Shown here piece by piece: positions 1-9,839 of a stretch of 64,000 nucleotides of DNA. A program made the translations under genes and the position numbers. Source of the DNA: Bostrychus sinensis (Eukaryota; Chordata; Actinopteri; Gobiiformes; Eleotridae); the NCBI GenBank assembly GCA_020698575.1, contig CM036251.1, forward strand, positions 15,168,288-15,232,287. The letters run 5' to 3'. Position 1 is the stretch's first letter; each line of letters opens with the position of its first letter. The notes beneath the pieces are model-generated. The model had not been told where the DNA came from. It saw only the letters and a list, made by a program, of their open reading frames with translations, and searched no databases.

Positions 1-270
1 GAGCGGTCTGTGGGTGCTGTGAGCGGTCTGTGAGCGGTCTGTGAGCGGTGTGTGGGCGCTGTGAGCGGTGTGTGGGCGCTGTGAGCGGTCTGTGGGCGCT
101 GTGAGCGGTGTGTGGGCGCTGTGAGCGGTCTGTGAGCGCTGTGAGCGGTGTGTGGGCGCTGTGAGCGGTCTGTGAGCGCTGTGAGCGGTGTGTGGGCGCT
201 GTGAGCGGTCTGTGAGCGCTGTGAGCGGTCTGTGAGCGGTCTGTGAGCGCTGTGAGCGGTCTGTGAGCGC
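1..270. repeat. 20 bp minisatellite array
   Basis: Tandem copies of a roughly 20 bp unit, of the form gtgagcggtctgtgagcgct, with variants tgtgggcgct and ggtgtgtggg in mixed order. The array runs from the first base, so its 5' extent is unknown. It ends near 270 in unique sequence. No matching array is seen at the other end of the window, so it lies outside the inverted duplication. Confidence 0.9.
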
Positions 271-281
271 TGGTCCTTACA

Positions 282-775
282 GTGGTCTCTCTGGCATCAG
301 GACAGAGCGCTGTTTTGGTCACAACCCATGCTGGCCGATGGGCCGTTTTACATAGACTCCATAAACACATACACAACCAGACCAGAGAGGGCGCAGCCGC
401 GCAGATGCGCAACAGCAGAGTAGAAGAAGAAAGCAGACCAGCTGCAGCCACTCAATGCAGTCAGGCACTCGAACAAGTCCGCAAGTCCGCCGACAGGGCC
501 GTGAAGACGGCGGTGGCGCGTGAGCAGAGGCTGCCGTGCGTTTACGTAATGGATAAAAAACGATTAATAAAACGAAAGGAGAAGGGCGGAGCAGAGAAAG
601 TCAGGGAAAAGAAGCTTAAGTCGCTTGCATGTGAGGTGTTCAAGTGTAAAAATATAACAGAACTGTTTGACAGCAGCAGTGCTAAAGCCACATCCACCAG
701 TACAGCATAACATGAGAATGAAGAGACTGAGAGTGCGGTGGTGGGGGCCCAGCGCTGCTCAGGCTCAGGACCCAC
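282..775 (+). pseudogene. Possible N-terminal fragment of a TTF/hAT-type transposase
   Basis: Open frame of about 140 codons without an ATG at its start (it opens with GTG), ending at 708-710. The only suggestive part is the C-terminal half, with a basic stretch KRKEKGGAEKVREKK followed by CKNITELFDSSS. This resembles the low-complexity N-terminus of TTF-domain hAT-like proteins, where a Ser-Gly-Ala-Lys-rich segment leads to a Leu-Thr-x-Phe-Phe motif. A short related-looking stretch follows to about 775 in another frame. No zinc finger, catalytic or dimerisation domain is visible, so this is at best a relic. It could also be non-coding sequence that happens to be open. Confidence 0.25.
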
Positions 776-1002
776 AGAACTAGATGAAGTTTTACCTCAG
801 TTAGAGCCGTGTACAGAACAAGTGGTGAGTATAGCTTACTGTATGAAACACAGGGCTTTCATAGCTATGACATATTTATTCCACTTCCTATACATAGCTC
901 TAAAACACTATCATAACAGTAACAATATGAATAATAAGAATAATATTATATCTAATATGGCTGTGAAGACTCATTCATCCAGGCTGATTCTATTGCAATC
1001 AT

Positions 1003-1120
1003 AGGTTTAAAAGCTGTCATCTGGACTTGGTTTTAAAGAGAGCTCTCTTACCAGCCTCTTGGATAAAAGGTGAAATGTCTTCAACTTTAAAACCAAGTCC
1101 AGATGACAGTTTTTAAACCT
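1003..1120. mobile_element. Fold-back remnant of a Penelope-like element terminus
   Basis: Two 36 bp arms, 1003-1038 and 1085-1120, are near-perfect reverse complements sharing the core aagtccagatgacag. The 46 bp loop reads gcctcttggataaaaggtgaaatgtcttcaa in part, a degraded form of the ggygaaacgtcttc terminal sequence of vertebrate Penelope-like elements. Short repeats of ctattgcaa flank both sides and look like a target-site duplication. The core also occurs at both ends of the Penelope-like copy at 40498-41730. It is a transposition by-product with no coding capacity. Confidence 0.55.
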
Positions 1121-1129
1121 ACTATTGCA

Positions 1130-1399
1130 ACTATATCTAATGTGAATTAAATCCAGGGATGTTCCCAAGCCCTCCAATAATAAGTCATAGTGTAATCCAG
1201 GACTAAACTATATCTAAAACATGACACAACCAGGTCTAACCAAGACTAAACCCTAACTAAAATAGGTATACGCTGTCCAAAACTATAGCTAAACCAGGTC
1301 TAAACTAGGTCTAAACAGGGACAAAACCAGATCTTAAGACTCCAGGGCTGTTTTTCAGTCCCAGTCCGCCCCTGTTGGTGACTACTATGCGCTTCCGTA
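1130..1399. other. Left outer flank with degenerate short repeats
   Basis: Intergenic sequence with degenerate tandem motifs around accaggtctaaac (about 1195-1325). No exon, RNA gene or recognisable element is seen. It ends where similarity to the right arm begins, at about 1400. Confidence 0.5.
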
Positions 1400-1796
1400 C
1401 AGAAGCGACAAACTGATGACTTTTTAATCCTCTGGTGCCAGCTACAGAGGAAACATATGCAGTTATTCCCTTCACACAACAGCCCAGAGGGTCAGAATGT
1501 TGTGTCTCCATGGCAACGGAGCTCCCTGTACTGCCTTGGACATGAGACAAAAAGACACATTTAAAACTGTTGGTCACTTTAACGTTAGCTTCATCTAATC
1601 TCTGAAATTTACTAAAATTATTTGAGGATTTACTGAAGATAGTATCACCATCACAAAAGGTAGGTACACTGACACACATTAGTACTGACAAATACAGTAA
1701 GTTATATTTGAGTTACTGACCATTTTTGGTGCATACAAAAAGTTGTTTATTTGTGAATCCTGCTAAAAGACCGAGGTGTTAACTGTTAGCTTAGGC

Positions 1797-2859
1797 CACA
1801 GGTGTCAAACTCTGGCCCGCGGGCAGATAATTTCTTTTGGCCCGCGAGATCATTTCCATTTTATATTAATAATGGCCCGCCGATATATTGTGCTCGATCT
1901 GTTTGAACTACATCTCCCATAATGCACTGCAGAAGCTGCGCGCCGGCACTGCCCCTCCCCCGCTGTTTTAGCGAGCGGCATTTAACGAGCCGCAGGAGCA
2001 GAGAGTGAAGGATTCTCCGACAGGAAATTTAACTTTCCACAAAAGAAATGGGCAAAGAGGGGTCAGTGAGAGCAGGAGCTTCTTAAACAGGTGGGACTCT
2101 CTGTAAACGCTCTACACTTTGTTTGTTGAGCTCATGTAGCAGTAATAAAACCACGCTCCAACCGCACATCATTGTAAGAACATCTCCTTTACAAACCGTA
2201 CGTCTTTAAAAACAGCACTGCCCTCCGTCGCTCTTTTTCCTTTCTCTCTGTCGCTACTTGTGCTCTAATGCTCTCATTAACACACAGCGAGCTAAACCTG
2301 CCCAGAAAGAGGTATAATCCTGCTCACACTGTGTCCTGCAGAGGACAGAGAGGTGGACAGTAGTTTGCTCAATAAATGTTAAATAAGCCTATAATACATG
2401 TTTGTGTGTAGGAGCTGACTCAGCTTAAAGTTGTGCTGGGCTTACATAAGGGGCATGACATGCACCTAAATATTTATCTGCTGGTAGTACACTGTCACAG
2501 TAAAACAGAGTGGACCCGATGAAAACACCTGTCTTATATGAGGAGTTGGGTAACTGTGGCAGTAAATAATACTTAATAAATAAGCCAGTGTTAGTCAGTA
2601 GTCTGTGGCCTTGTTGTTGTTATTTGTTGAGTTCCAAGTTCTGATTTAAAACAAAACTACAAAGCCCGTTAAAACCACAAATCTACACCTGTAGTTCTGT
2701 GAGGAAGTATTATTCTATGTTAAAAAGCCTATTGTAGCCTAACTGAGAACAAAAATACAGTAGGCTGGCTTTATTATTTATACAATTCTCTTATTCGGCA
2801 CATGACCAAGACTGGTTTTCTAATTTTGGCCCCAGCTCCGATTGAGTTTGACACCCCTG
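1797..2859 (-). mobile_element. Non-autonomous hAT-like element, left arm only
   Basis: A 1063 bp element with terminal inverted repeats (cacaggtgtcaaactc ... gagtttgacacccctg) and an exact 8 bp target-site duplication gcttaggc at 1789-1796 and 2860-2867, the hallmark of hAT superfamily insertion. The right arm keeps the empty site near 57375-57390, so the insertion followed the duplication. A second copy of the same family lies in the opposite orientation at 20735-21874. There is no transposase frame, so it must have been mobilised in trans. Confidence 0.88.
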
Positions 2860-2867
2860 GCTTAGGC

Positions 2868-4756
2868 CTTTAACCCTTAGAGGTCCATGATCATGTTTTG
2901 CGCAGTTGTAGTGAAAAAGCTGTTTCACTTCAGAGTAATGCTGGTTACTCATAACAGAGAAGGTTTTAATCTTCATGTCAGTTTTTATTTTATGTGGATA
3001 GGCCCAGAAATCACGGAGATTTAGACCGTTAACGTTTTACAACCTTTAGACGTCTATAGACGCTATCTACAGGCGCGCCTCTAATTAACGTTAGCGCTTT
3101 ATCTTATCGTTTATTTTATGTTTTACCCCCCAAAAAACGGCCAGAATAAGGGAAATTTATTTGCCACAACTTCATTTTCATGGACAGAAGTAGAGGAGGG
3201 AGAGGAGAGACAGAGGCTGCAGACTGCACTGGGAACAGTGACAGTGAAAGAGTGAGATCTGCGCCTCAGACAGACAGCAGAGGTTCAGGGGGATTAGACC
3301 TTTACTCCAACAAATAATCTCAAAAATAATATATTACAGTGTCAGAGGATAGATATCTCCTCTAATGGGCCGAGAGGGACTTGTGTGTGAATCATGTGAC
3401 GAAGAGACAGAGAATATTTTATATTTTGTGATTTTTGTGTATTCTAGGCTGTAAGGTGTTCAAATAGTACAACAAACAAAAAGTATTACCATCTGGTAAT
3501 AGATTAAGTTGTCCTGAACAAAATGATATATACTATTCATATGTTTCTCAATTCCAAAGGTGAGATATGAGGGTAGAGTCAAAAATACAAACAACAAAGC
3601 AGCAGATCTCCAGATCTGTACTCAAGTAAAAGTATTATGAATTAAATGTAATATTACTCAAGTAGCAGTAAAAGTATTATTACTTGACTAAAAGTCAGAA
3701 GTCCTTTTCTCTTTAGGCTTTTCCCCTGCAGGGTCATCACAGCATCTGCCTCCTAAAAAAAGTTAAAAAATTATAAAAAAAAATTGATCAGTAAAAGTAT
3801 CATTTAGGTACCACTATTACTATTACTACTGTTACTACCCACTTTGATACCATGGTAAAAAAATAGAGACTGTAAAACTTTACTTAGAAAACATACTTAA
3901 GTAAATTAAGGTACTTGAGTAAAAGTATCTAGTTACTTTCTAGCTTTGGCATTGCAACACATTTTAAGTGCATTTTAAGTGCTGCCAGTTAATGAATGGC
4001 AGCAGTGTAAGTTTGAGTAGTTCAGATACAGAGGTATGGCAGCGGAGAGACGATGGCTGTTTTATTCCTCCTTATGCTGAGTAAAGCAGTAGTCAGCACC
4101 AGTCAAAGTGGAAATACAGCTCTGATGTTCATTTCTATTCACTATTTCTTAGAAAGTGACACGCTCTGAGATACCTGGAACTTTAAGTCAGCAAGATTGG
4201 TGGTATAAGATTTGTCAGATGTAACTATACTTAATCTATATGAGAGCTGAGAGCAAGACATGGCGTACTTTTAATGTTATTATGTTATTATGTTGTCTGT
4301 AGTAGTCGTTAAAAGTCCTTTTATGTGTACCAATATCGCATATACACAATTTAAAAAGCCTGGAAAAAGCATCATTTAAGAACTGAAAAAAGAAAAAAAT
4401 TAAAATTGACACCATAAAAAAACAGCAACAAAAAAAAAAAATCTGATGGCAGCAACACATCTCAAAAAAAAAAAAAAAAAAATACATAAGGCATCAAGGA
4501 GGAAAAATATAAATACTAAAAGCAGTGAAGAAAGAATTTTTGTAAGAAATTAGGTCAATATTTAACATTAATGTAAAATGTCTGGAAAGAGAATATAAAA
4601 CAATGCAGAGTCTCTAGATTGTTTAAAATTGGTCTCATGAGCAACAACAGCAGCAAAAACAAGCATGGTTCAGTTCTGGAAATCACTGCATGAGCCTTGA
4701 GCTCTACTAAATAAATACTGTTGTTGAATAATAAATCCCTCCATTATATTGTGCAG
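2868..4756. other. Sequence upstream of the first visible left plcz1 exon
   Basis: Probable plcz1 intron. It contains an AT-rich stretch and, at about 3620-3960, a copy of the abundant fish MITE family with acttttactcaagta termini. Poly-A tracts occur near 4430-4480. No EF-hand exon, start exon or promoter is recognised. Relative to the right arm it lacks about 480 bp near 3420 and about 200 bp near 4035. Confidence 0.5.
3620..3960. mobile_element. MITE of the acttttactcaagta family (left arm, with mirror copy)
   Basis: Terminal motifs ctgtactcaagtaaaagta and actcaagtaaaagtatctagttactttc flank a core with degenerate TAC/TAT triplets. The mirror copy is at about 55780-56120, so this insertion predates the duplication. 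The family is a very common fish non-autonomous DNA repeat, and copies also sit near 13640, 17590, 18140 and their mirrors. Confidence 0.65.
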
Positions 4757-5281
4757 GTTAAAATGCAGAGAAACCAGCCTCCCCCCGACAGAAGAGTAGA
4801 GATCCGTTGCATTTTTGACCGATATGCCTTGGCCTCTCCCACACTGCCTGTCGCTGGCCTCCTCAAGTTCCTCTCTGAGGAGCAGCAGGAGCCCACAGCC
4901 AATGAAGAGCTGGCAGAGAGTCTGATAGACCTGTACGAGATTGATGAGCGAGGTGAGTGCAAGGAAAGCAATGCTGTTTAGTTCAGATCAAATCTATCTA
5001 TCACAGCCTTAATGATACTAAGTGAGTCTTCACATAAGTGTCTCAGCTCCAGCGGCGTTGTAATGTGAGCCCAAAGGCAGAGAGCGAACAATATCACAGA
5101 AGGAGAATGGAGTAGTCTGGTGCATCAGTGGTCACATAGAACAGATGCTGCCTAGATCTCACTGTTCACTGTTCAACATCACATCATAACACTGTCTAGT
5201 TGTTCAAATACAACAACTAAGATATTTAAATGTATATCATGGTTGTCTAGAAATATGGAGAGATAGATATGATGTACAGTA

Positions 5282-5575
5282 GGGGGGCACGGTGGCAGGG
5301 TGGTTAGCACTCCTGTGTCTCAGCAAGGAGTTCATAGGTGCAGCTTATTGCAGTTTCTCTGGGTGGAGTCTGCAGGTCCTCCCCATGCTACCGCAGGTTC
5401 TTTCCAGGTTCCAGGTGGTGACTCTAAGCTGCTCATAGTGAATCACTGTAAGCATGTCTGTGTCAGTCCTGTGACTGAGAGGCCACTGTCCAGGGTGTGC
5501 ACCTCCTTTGTCCCATAGTTGCCGGGACAGGCTCCAGTAATCTGCAACCCCTCATGGGACGTATCGTCAAAACCT
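5282..5575 (+). mobile_element. tRNA-derived SINE, left arm
   Basis: Opens with ggggcacggtggcagggtgg, an A-box-like tRNA head with gtggttagcac, followed by the conserved fish SINE body (gtggagtctgcaggtcctcc, then gtgactctaa and caggctccag). The counterpart in the other arm is at about 53995-54281, so it was present before the duplication. It has no coding capacity. Confidence 0.75.
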
Positions 5576-5696
5576 AAAGGTTCATGACACATTAGGTAAC
5601 AATTTTTATTTTATTTAGTCCCAGCATCTCTTTCTCTATTAGCTGTTAAGTCAGGAGTTTAGCAGTTGCAGAGCAGATTTCAGGTTTTGCCTTGGG

Positions 5697-6562
5697 TAGG
5701 GTGACCAGATTTTTAGACCCAAAAACTGGGACACATGTTTTTTTCACGGTGCATTTTAACTTACCTAGTAACAAAAAAGTTTCAGGGAAACCCACACAAT
5801 TTTCTGTCATGTTATAGAAGCACATGAAGCTAGGGGCTAAGTTCTTTGCCTGGAAATTCCAGACTCACCGCTGAACCAGCGGATGAGTCTGGTCGCCTTA
5901 CAATCAATTCGATTTCTAGGGCGGAGCAAACCCGAATTAACGGACAGCGGCGTTAGCCAATCAGAAAATGGCGGACGTGACGTTAACAAAGCGACAAGAA
6001 AGTAAGAAAGTAAACAAACGGAGTAGTGAAGCCACGAGGGAGGAACGAAGGAGTTATTTCAACATTACTGTACCATACCGCTGAATGAAACAAACTCTCG
6101 GCTCCTCGGTGCGCCATCTTTATTGTTGTCGGCGAGGAGACGCGTACGAGTGATGCTGCTCGCGAAGAACACGTGACTTAAATAAACCAATCAAAATGCA
6201 CGGTACGCTTGGGATTTGAGTAAACCACTGCGGACGGCGTGGTGACCAGACTGATATTTCTCTGTAGAATAACACAGAGAAATATCAGTCTGGATTTTCC
6301 AGGCAACTAAGTTCTGAATTTTAATGACAGTTAATTAATAAAAATAATGACTTTGTAAGAAATGTTAGTGACAAAAGTCTTTAGACAAATGTTTATAAGA
6401 ATCCTGTGCTTTTCTGTTGGTTAATACGGGGATAACTAATATTAGTGTTTTACAGATATGTCTTGGGACCAATGACTGTATATACGTCAGTGCTTGGGAC
6501 ATGGGAAGAGGAGCCTAAAACTGGGACTGTCCCGATTAAATAAGGGACGTCTGGTCATCCTA
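5697..6562. mobile_element. MITE with tagggtgaccaga termini, left arm
   Basis: Termini tagggtgaccaga and tctggtcatccta are inverted repeats, and the exact 8 bp direct repeat gccttggg flanks it at 5689-5696 and 6563-6570, as for hAT-type elements. The mirror copy at 53469-53870 is about 402 bp. This one is longer because a second element (5846-6306) is nested in it. A related truncated copy lies at about 7188-7400. Confidence 0.8.
5846..6306. mobile_element. 461 bp TIR element nested in the older MITE, left arm only
   Basis: Ends are ttgcctggaaattccagact and agtctggattttccaggcaa, almost perfect inverted repeats. A 9 bp direct repeat ctaagttct flanks it at 5837-5845 and 6307-6315. The mirror site in the right arm (about 53720-53735) is uninterrupted. 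Inside each end is a separate hairpin: agactcaccgctg with its complement on the left, and cagactgatatttctctg with its complement on the right. No transposase is encoded. A 9 bp duplication is compatible with Mutator-like elements, but the superfamily is not certain. Confidence 0.75.
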
Positions 6563-7069
6563 GCCTTGGGCCCCTTTACATCCTCTCCCAAAAACATAAC
6601 ATTTCAAGCTTGTTCAATAAAATCAGTAATGTCATCACAGAGAAAAAAATGTTTATGGCCAGTATTTTAATTGTAATCCATGTAAACATTTTTGTAGATG
6701 ACTGTATTGATTCTGTTGCCTTGCTCTGTGTTTTCCTCCAGCAAAAGAAAGCAGATGCATGACGTTCGAGGGATTTCTCAGATTCATGGAGTCCAGTCAT
6801 TGCAGCGCGTTCAACCAGGCCCACACTGAGGTGTACCAGGACATGGACCAGCCCCTCACCAGCTACTTTATCTCCTCCTCCCACAACACCTGCCTGACCG
6901 GAGACCAGCTGGTGGGACGCAGTGACCTGGACGCATTTGTGATGTAGGTCTCACCTCTGACACGGCCCGTATGGTTTAAAGTAACTGAATACTTTTACTT
7001 AACTTTTGCTTAAGGATATTTTTGATGAAAATCACTTCTTGACCTGAGCGACTTGGCAGAAAGTATGTG

Positions 7070-7188
7070 CAGTAATTGTAGCATTAGCATCAGTGGCAGA
7101 AATAGTAGTAGTAATAGTAGTAGCAGTAGCAGTAGGAGTAGTAGTAGTAGTAGTAGTCATAGTAGTAGTATTCGTAGTAGTAGTAGTA
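7070..7188 (+). repeat. (TAG)n microsatellite
   Basis: Imperfect run of agt/tag triplets within the intron after plcz1 exon 2, abutting the truncated tagggtgaccaga MITE. Apparent open frames here on both strands (poly-Ser and poly-Thr) are by-products of the triplet repeat. Confidence 0.85.
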
Positions 7189-7400
7189 AGGGTGACCAGA
7201 TTTTTAGACCCAAAAACTGGGACACATTTTTTTTCACTAATCACAGTGCATTTGAACTCACAAAGTGACTAAAAAGCTTCAGACTATGTTCTGTCATGTA
7301 ATTAAAGTACATGACGAGGGCTCAAGTAATGAAAGTTCATGCCAATTTAATGATTTGATTGATATTGATAATGATAATAATTGACAAAAGTCTTTAGACA
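7188..7400. mobile_element. Truncated tagggtgaccaga MITE, left arm
   Basis: Begins aagggtgaccagatttttag and follows the family for about 200 bp to gacaaaagtctttagaca, then stops without the opposite terminus. The mirror copy at 52612-52945 has both termini, so the left copy lost one end after duplication. Confidence 0.65.
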
Positions 7401-8654
7401 GCAGTAGTATAAGTAGTAAAAAAAAAAACAAGTATCCAAAGCTTTTACTTGAACAATTACTCATCATTATTTTACTTGATTATTATGTTGCAGTAACAGT
7501 CCTTTTAATTAAGCACAGATTTTAAATACCCCTTGTAGCTCTGCAGTTTAAACCTAAAAGCCCCTCAGTGTCCATCATCTCCTCTGCTCTTATCTAGATC
7601 CTCTGCTCTCAGTGACTCACTCGTGGCTGAGGCAGAGGGGGAAATTGCTGTGGTTCCTTTATGGGACAATGGGGGCGATTACAAAAGGGGCTGATGACTG
7701 CAGAAGAGCTGTATTTATGGTATTTAAAAAAACAACAAAATAGTGTCACATCTGTCACTGTGTGACCATGCAATGTACTATAAAGTATACATATGTGAAT
7801 GCTGTGTTTGTAATCAAATATTAATATTTGTAAGAAGCTTTCTGTTCTTCTTGTGGCTTGATTTGCAAAAATATTATTAGTAGTAGGTGTAGTAGTTGCA
7901 CTGGTCATTAAAATAACACTAGAAAAAGTAGCAGTAATAGTAGTAACCTTCCAAAGCAATTTGTTCTACATTTTCTTACATTTTACTCAATTCATAGTGC
8001 TGTTCAGTACTTTTGTTTTTTAAGTTATTTTTTGTAACAGTGCATTTACTTAAGTATAGCTTTTTAGTATATTTTTAATTATAATACAAATGTAAAATGT
8101 ATTGTAAAGGTACGCTCACCGTAAGTGGGTCTGACACTAATCATGTGATCCCCATAAAGGTGATGTCAGACGCCACAACATAGTAGTGAGTGCAGCCCAG
8201 GTGTGCACAGGTGCTTGTGTTTGTCCTTGTGTGCCTCGTTTTGTTTATGTGCGCATGTGCACAGTGCCCTGAGAAAAGGCTGCTGCTGCCTGGAGATTGA
8301 CTGCTGGAATGGGTACAACATGGAGCCCGTAGTCTGTCATGGCCACACCCTGACCAATAAGATCCTCTTTAAGGATGTCATCAGCACCATAGAGCAGCAT
8401 GCTTTTGAGGTAACAGTATGTTTTATGTACTTCCTGCTGCTGCTCCCCAGGCTTCTCAGTCAGTGCTCTTACTTTGCCTCTGTAGGTTGTAAGTCCCAAT
8501 TGAGTCGGCTCTGTTCTAATTAAAAACATCTCTCGTGGGGACTTCCGGCATGACTAGCTGCGCGAAGGTCGTGTAGTTGTTGAGCTCGTCTCAACCGGTC
8601 TGAAATACTGCCCTCATATTCGATTATCTGAACTTTAAATGTACCAAAAACGTT

Positions 8655-9737
8655 ATGAGTGCGGGCAAGTTAAAGAGAGGACAGAAGAACACGAAAAAAA
8701 CGGCAACTGAAGAAGTAATATCGAAAACAGGTCACATGGAGCCACTGGAAGAAGAAGATGGCGGCTTGCTAGCTGCTAACGAGTTAGTGACGGGGGCTAA
8801 GGGAGATCTTCTGCGAGAAATGTCGACTATCTCCAGAGACCTTAGGAGTTTTAAAAAGGACATCCAAGAAGCAATTTCGGAAATGAAAGTTGAAATGGGC
8901 AAGAATCTAAAGGACGAGCTTGCAGCATTCAAACAAGAGCTAAACCAAAAGCTAATTGAACATGCGGCCGCACTCCAGACACAGGGCAACGCCATTACCG
9001 AAGCAGAGGAGCGCATTGCAGAGGTGGAAGCGAGCAGCGTGGTGACAAGGGAGGCTTTATTAAGTCTACTAAAGGAACAACACAGACTGCAGGAAAAGGT
9101 GATCGATTTGGAGAGTAGATCTAGGAGAAACAACATCCGTATTTACGGAGTTCCAGAGGATTCAGAAGGCGAAACAATGATAGACTTTGTGAAAAACCTT
9201 TTTGTGAAAGAGTTACCACTACCAGAGGGGATATCTCTCCAGGTTCAGCGTGCGCACAGAGCCTTGGCACGTAAGCCAGTGCCTGGTGCGACACCAAGAT
9301 CTATAATTGTAAATTTTCTGCAGTTTGATGTAAAAGAAACAGTCCTTAAACTGGCATGGAAGAAGAAGATATTGCTCAACAATAAACAGATTTACTTCGA
9401 CCATGACTATGCCTACGAAGTAATGGAGAAGCGCAAAACTTATGGAGAAATAAAAAAGGCGCTCAGAGAGAAGGGTATCCGCTTCCAGACGCCGTTTACG
9501 CGGATTCACTGGAGCACCGGCCCACGGACCTATGGAGATGCTGAGGACGCCGCTAAGGAGCTGAGGTCCCGGGGAATGGAGGTGACCACTGCCAGGAGGA
9601 ATTCGGACGCGACTATGGAAGAGAAAATTCGCAACGCGTTCCCATGGCAAGAAGTTGACACAGAGGATAGAGGATCCCAGATGGAAACGCGGGTGAGACA
9701 CAAGCTGAAGGAGTTTAGAAGAGGCTACGAACCATGA
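8655..9737 (+). CDS. L1 ORF1 protein (RNA-binding chaperone)
   Basis: A 360-residue protein starting at the first ATG after a short 5' region. The N-terminus is basic and low in complexity. Residues about 50-155 form a heptad-rich coiled coil (KKDIQEAISEMKVEMGKN and onward), which trimerises in this family. The RRM-like core begins at RSRRNNIRIYGVPEDSEG and runs to about residue 260, followed by a C-terminal domain. In L1 elements this protein coats the element RNA and acts as a nucleic-acid chaperone in the cytoplasmic particle. The frame is fully open and of normal length. ORF2 follows after about 100 nt. Confidence 0.9.
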   Translation: MSAGKLKRGQKNTKKTATEEVISKTGHMEPLEEEDGGLLAANELVTGAKGDLLREMSTISRDLRSFKKDIQEAISEMKVEMGKNLKDELAAFKQELNQKLIEHAAALQTQGNAITEAEERIAEVEASSVVTREALLSLLKEQHRLQEKVIDLESRSRRNNIRIYGVPEDSEGETMIDFVKNLFVKELPLPEGISLQVQRAHRALARKPVPGATPRSIIVNFLQFDVKETVLKLAWKKKILLNNKQIYFDHDYAYEVMEKRKTYGEIKKALREKGIRFQTPFTRIHWSTGPRTYGDAEDAAKELRSRGMEVTTARRNSDATMEEKIRNAFPWQEVDTEDRGSQMETRVRHKLKEFRRGYEP

Positions 9738-9839
9738 AGAGGGTGTGGCGTGACACAGGTTAGACATTAGATGGAACAACTTCTAAAGGGAGATACCATA
9801 AGTTAATATCTGTTCTCGAATAATGATGCTGGGTTAGGG

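Noticed and set aside
1..270. CRISPR-like or telomeric array
   Set aside because: Units are contiguous 20 bp variants with no unique spacers and no telomere motif; it is a minisatellite.
4236..4487. Phe-rich minus-strand open frame
   Set aside because: Produced by poly-A tracts on the plus strand, with no domain.
7032..7268. Poly-Ser and poly-Thr open frames
   Set aside because: Both strands are open only because of the tag triplet microsatellite and the adjacent MITE.
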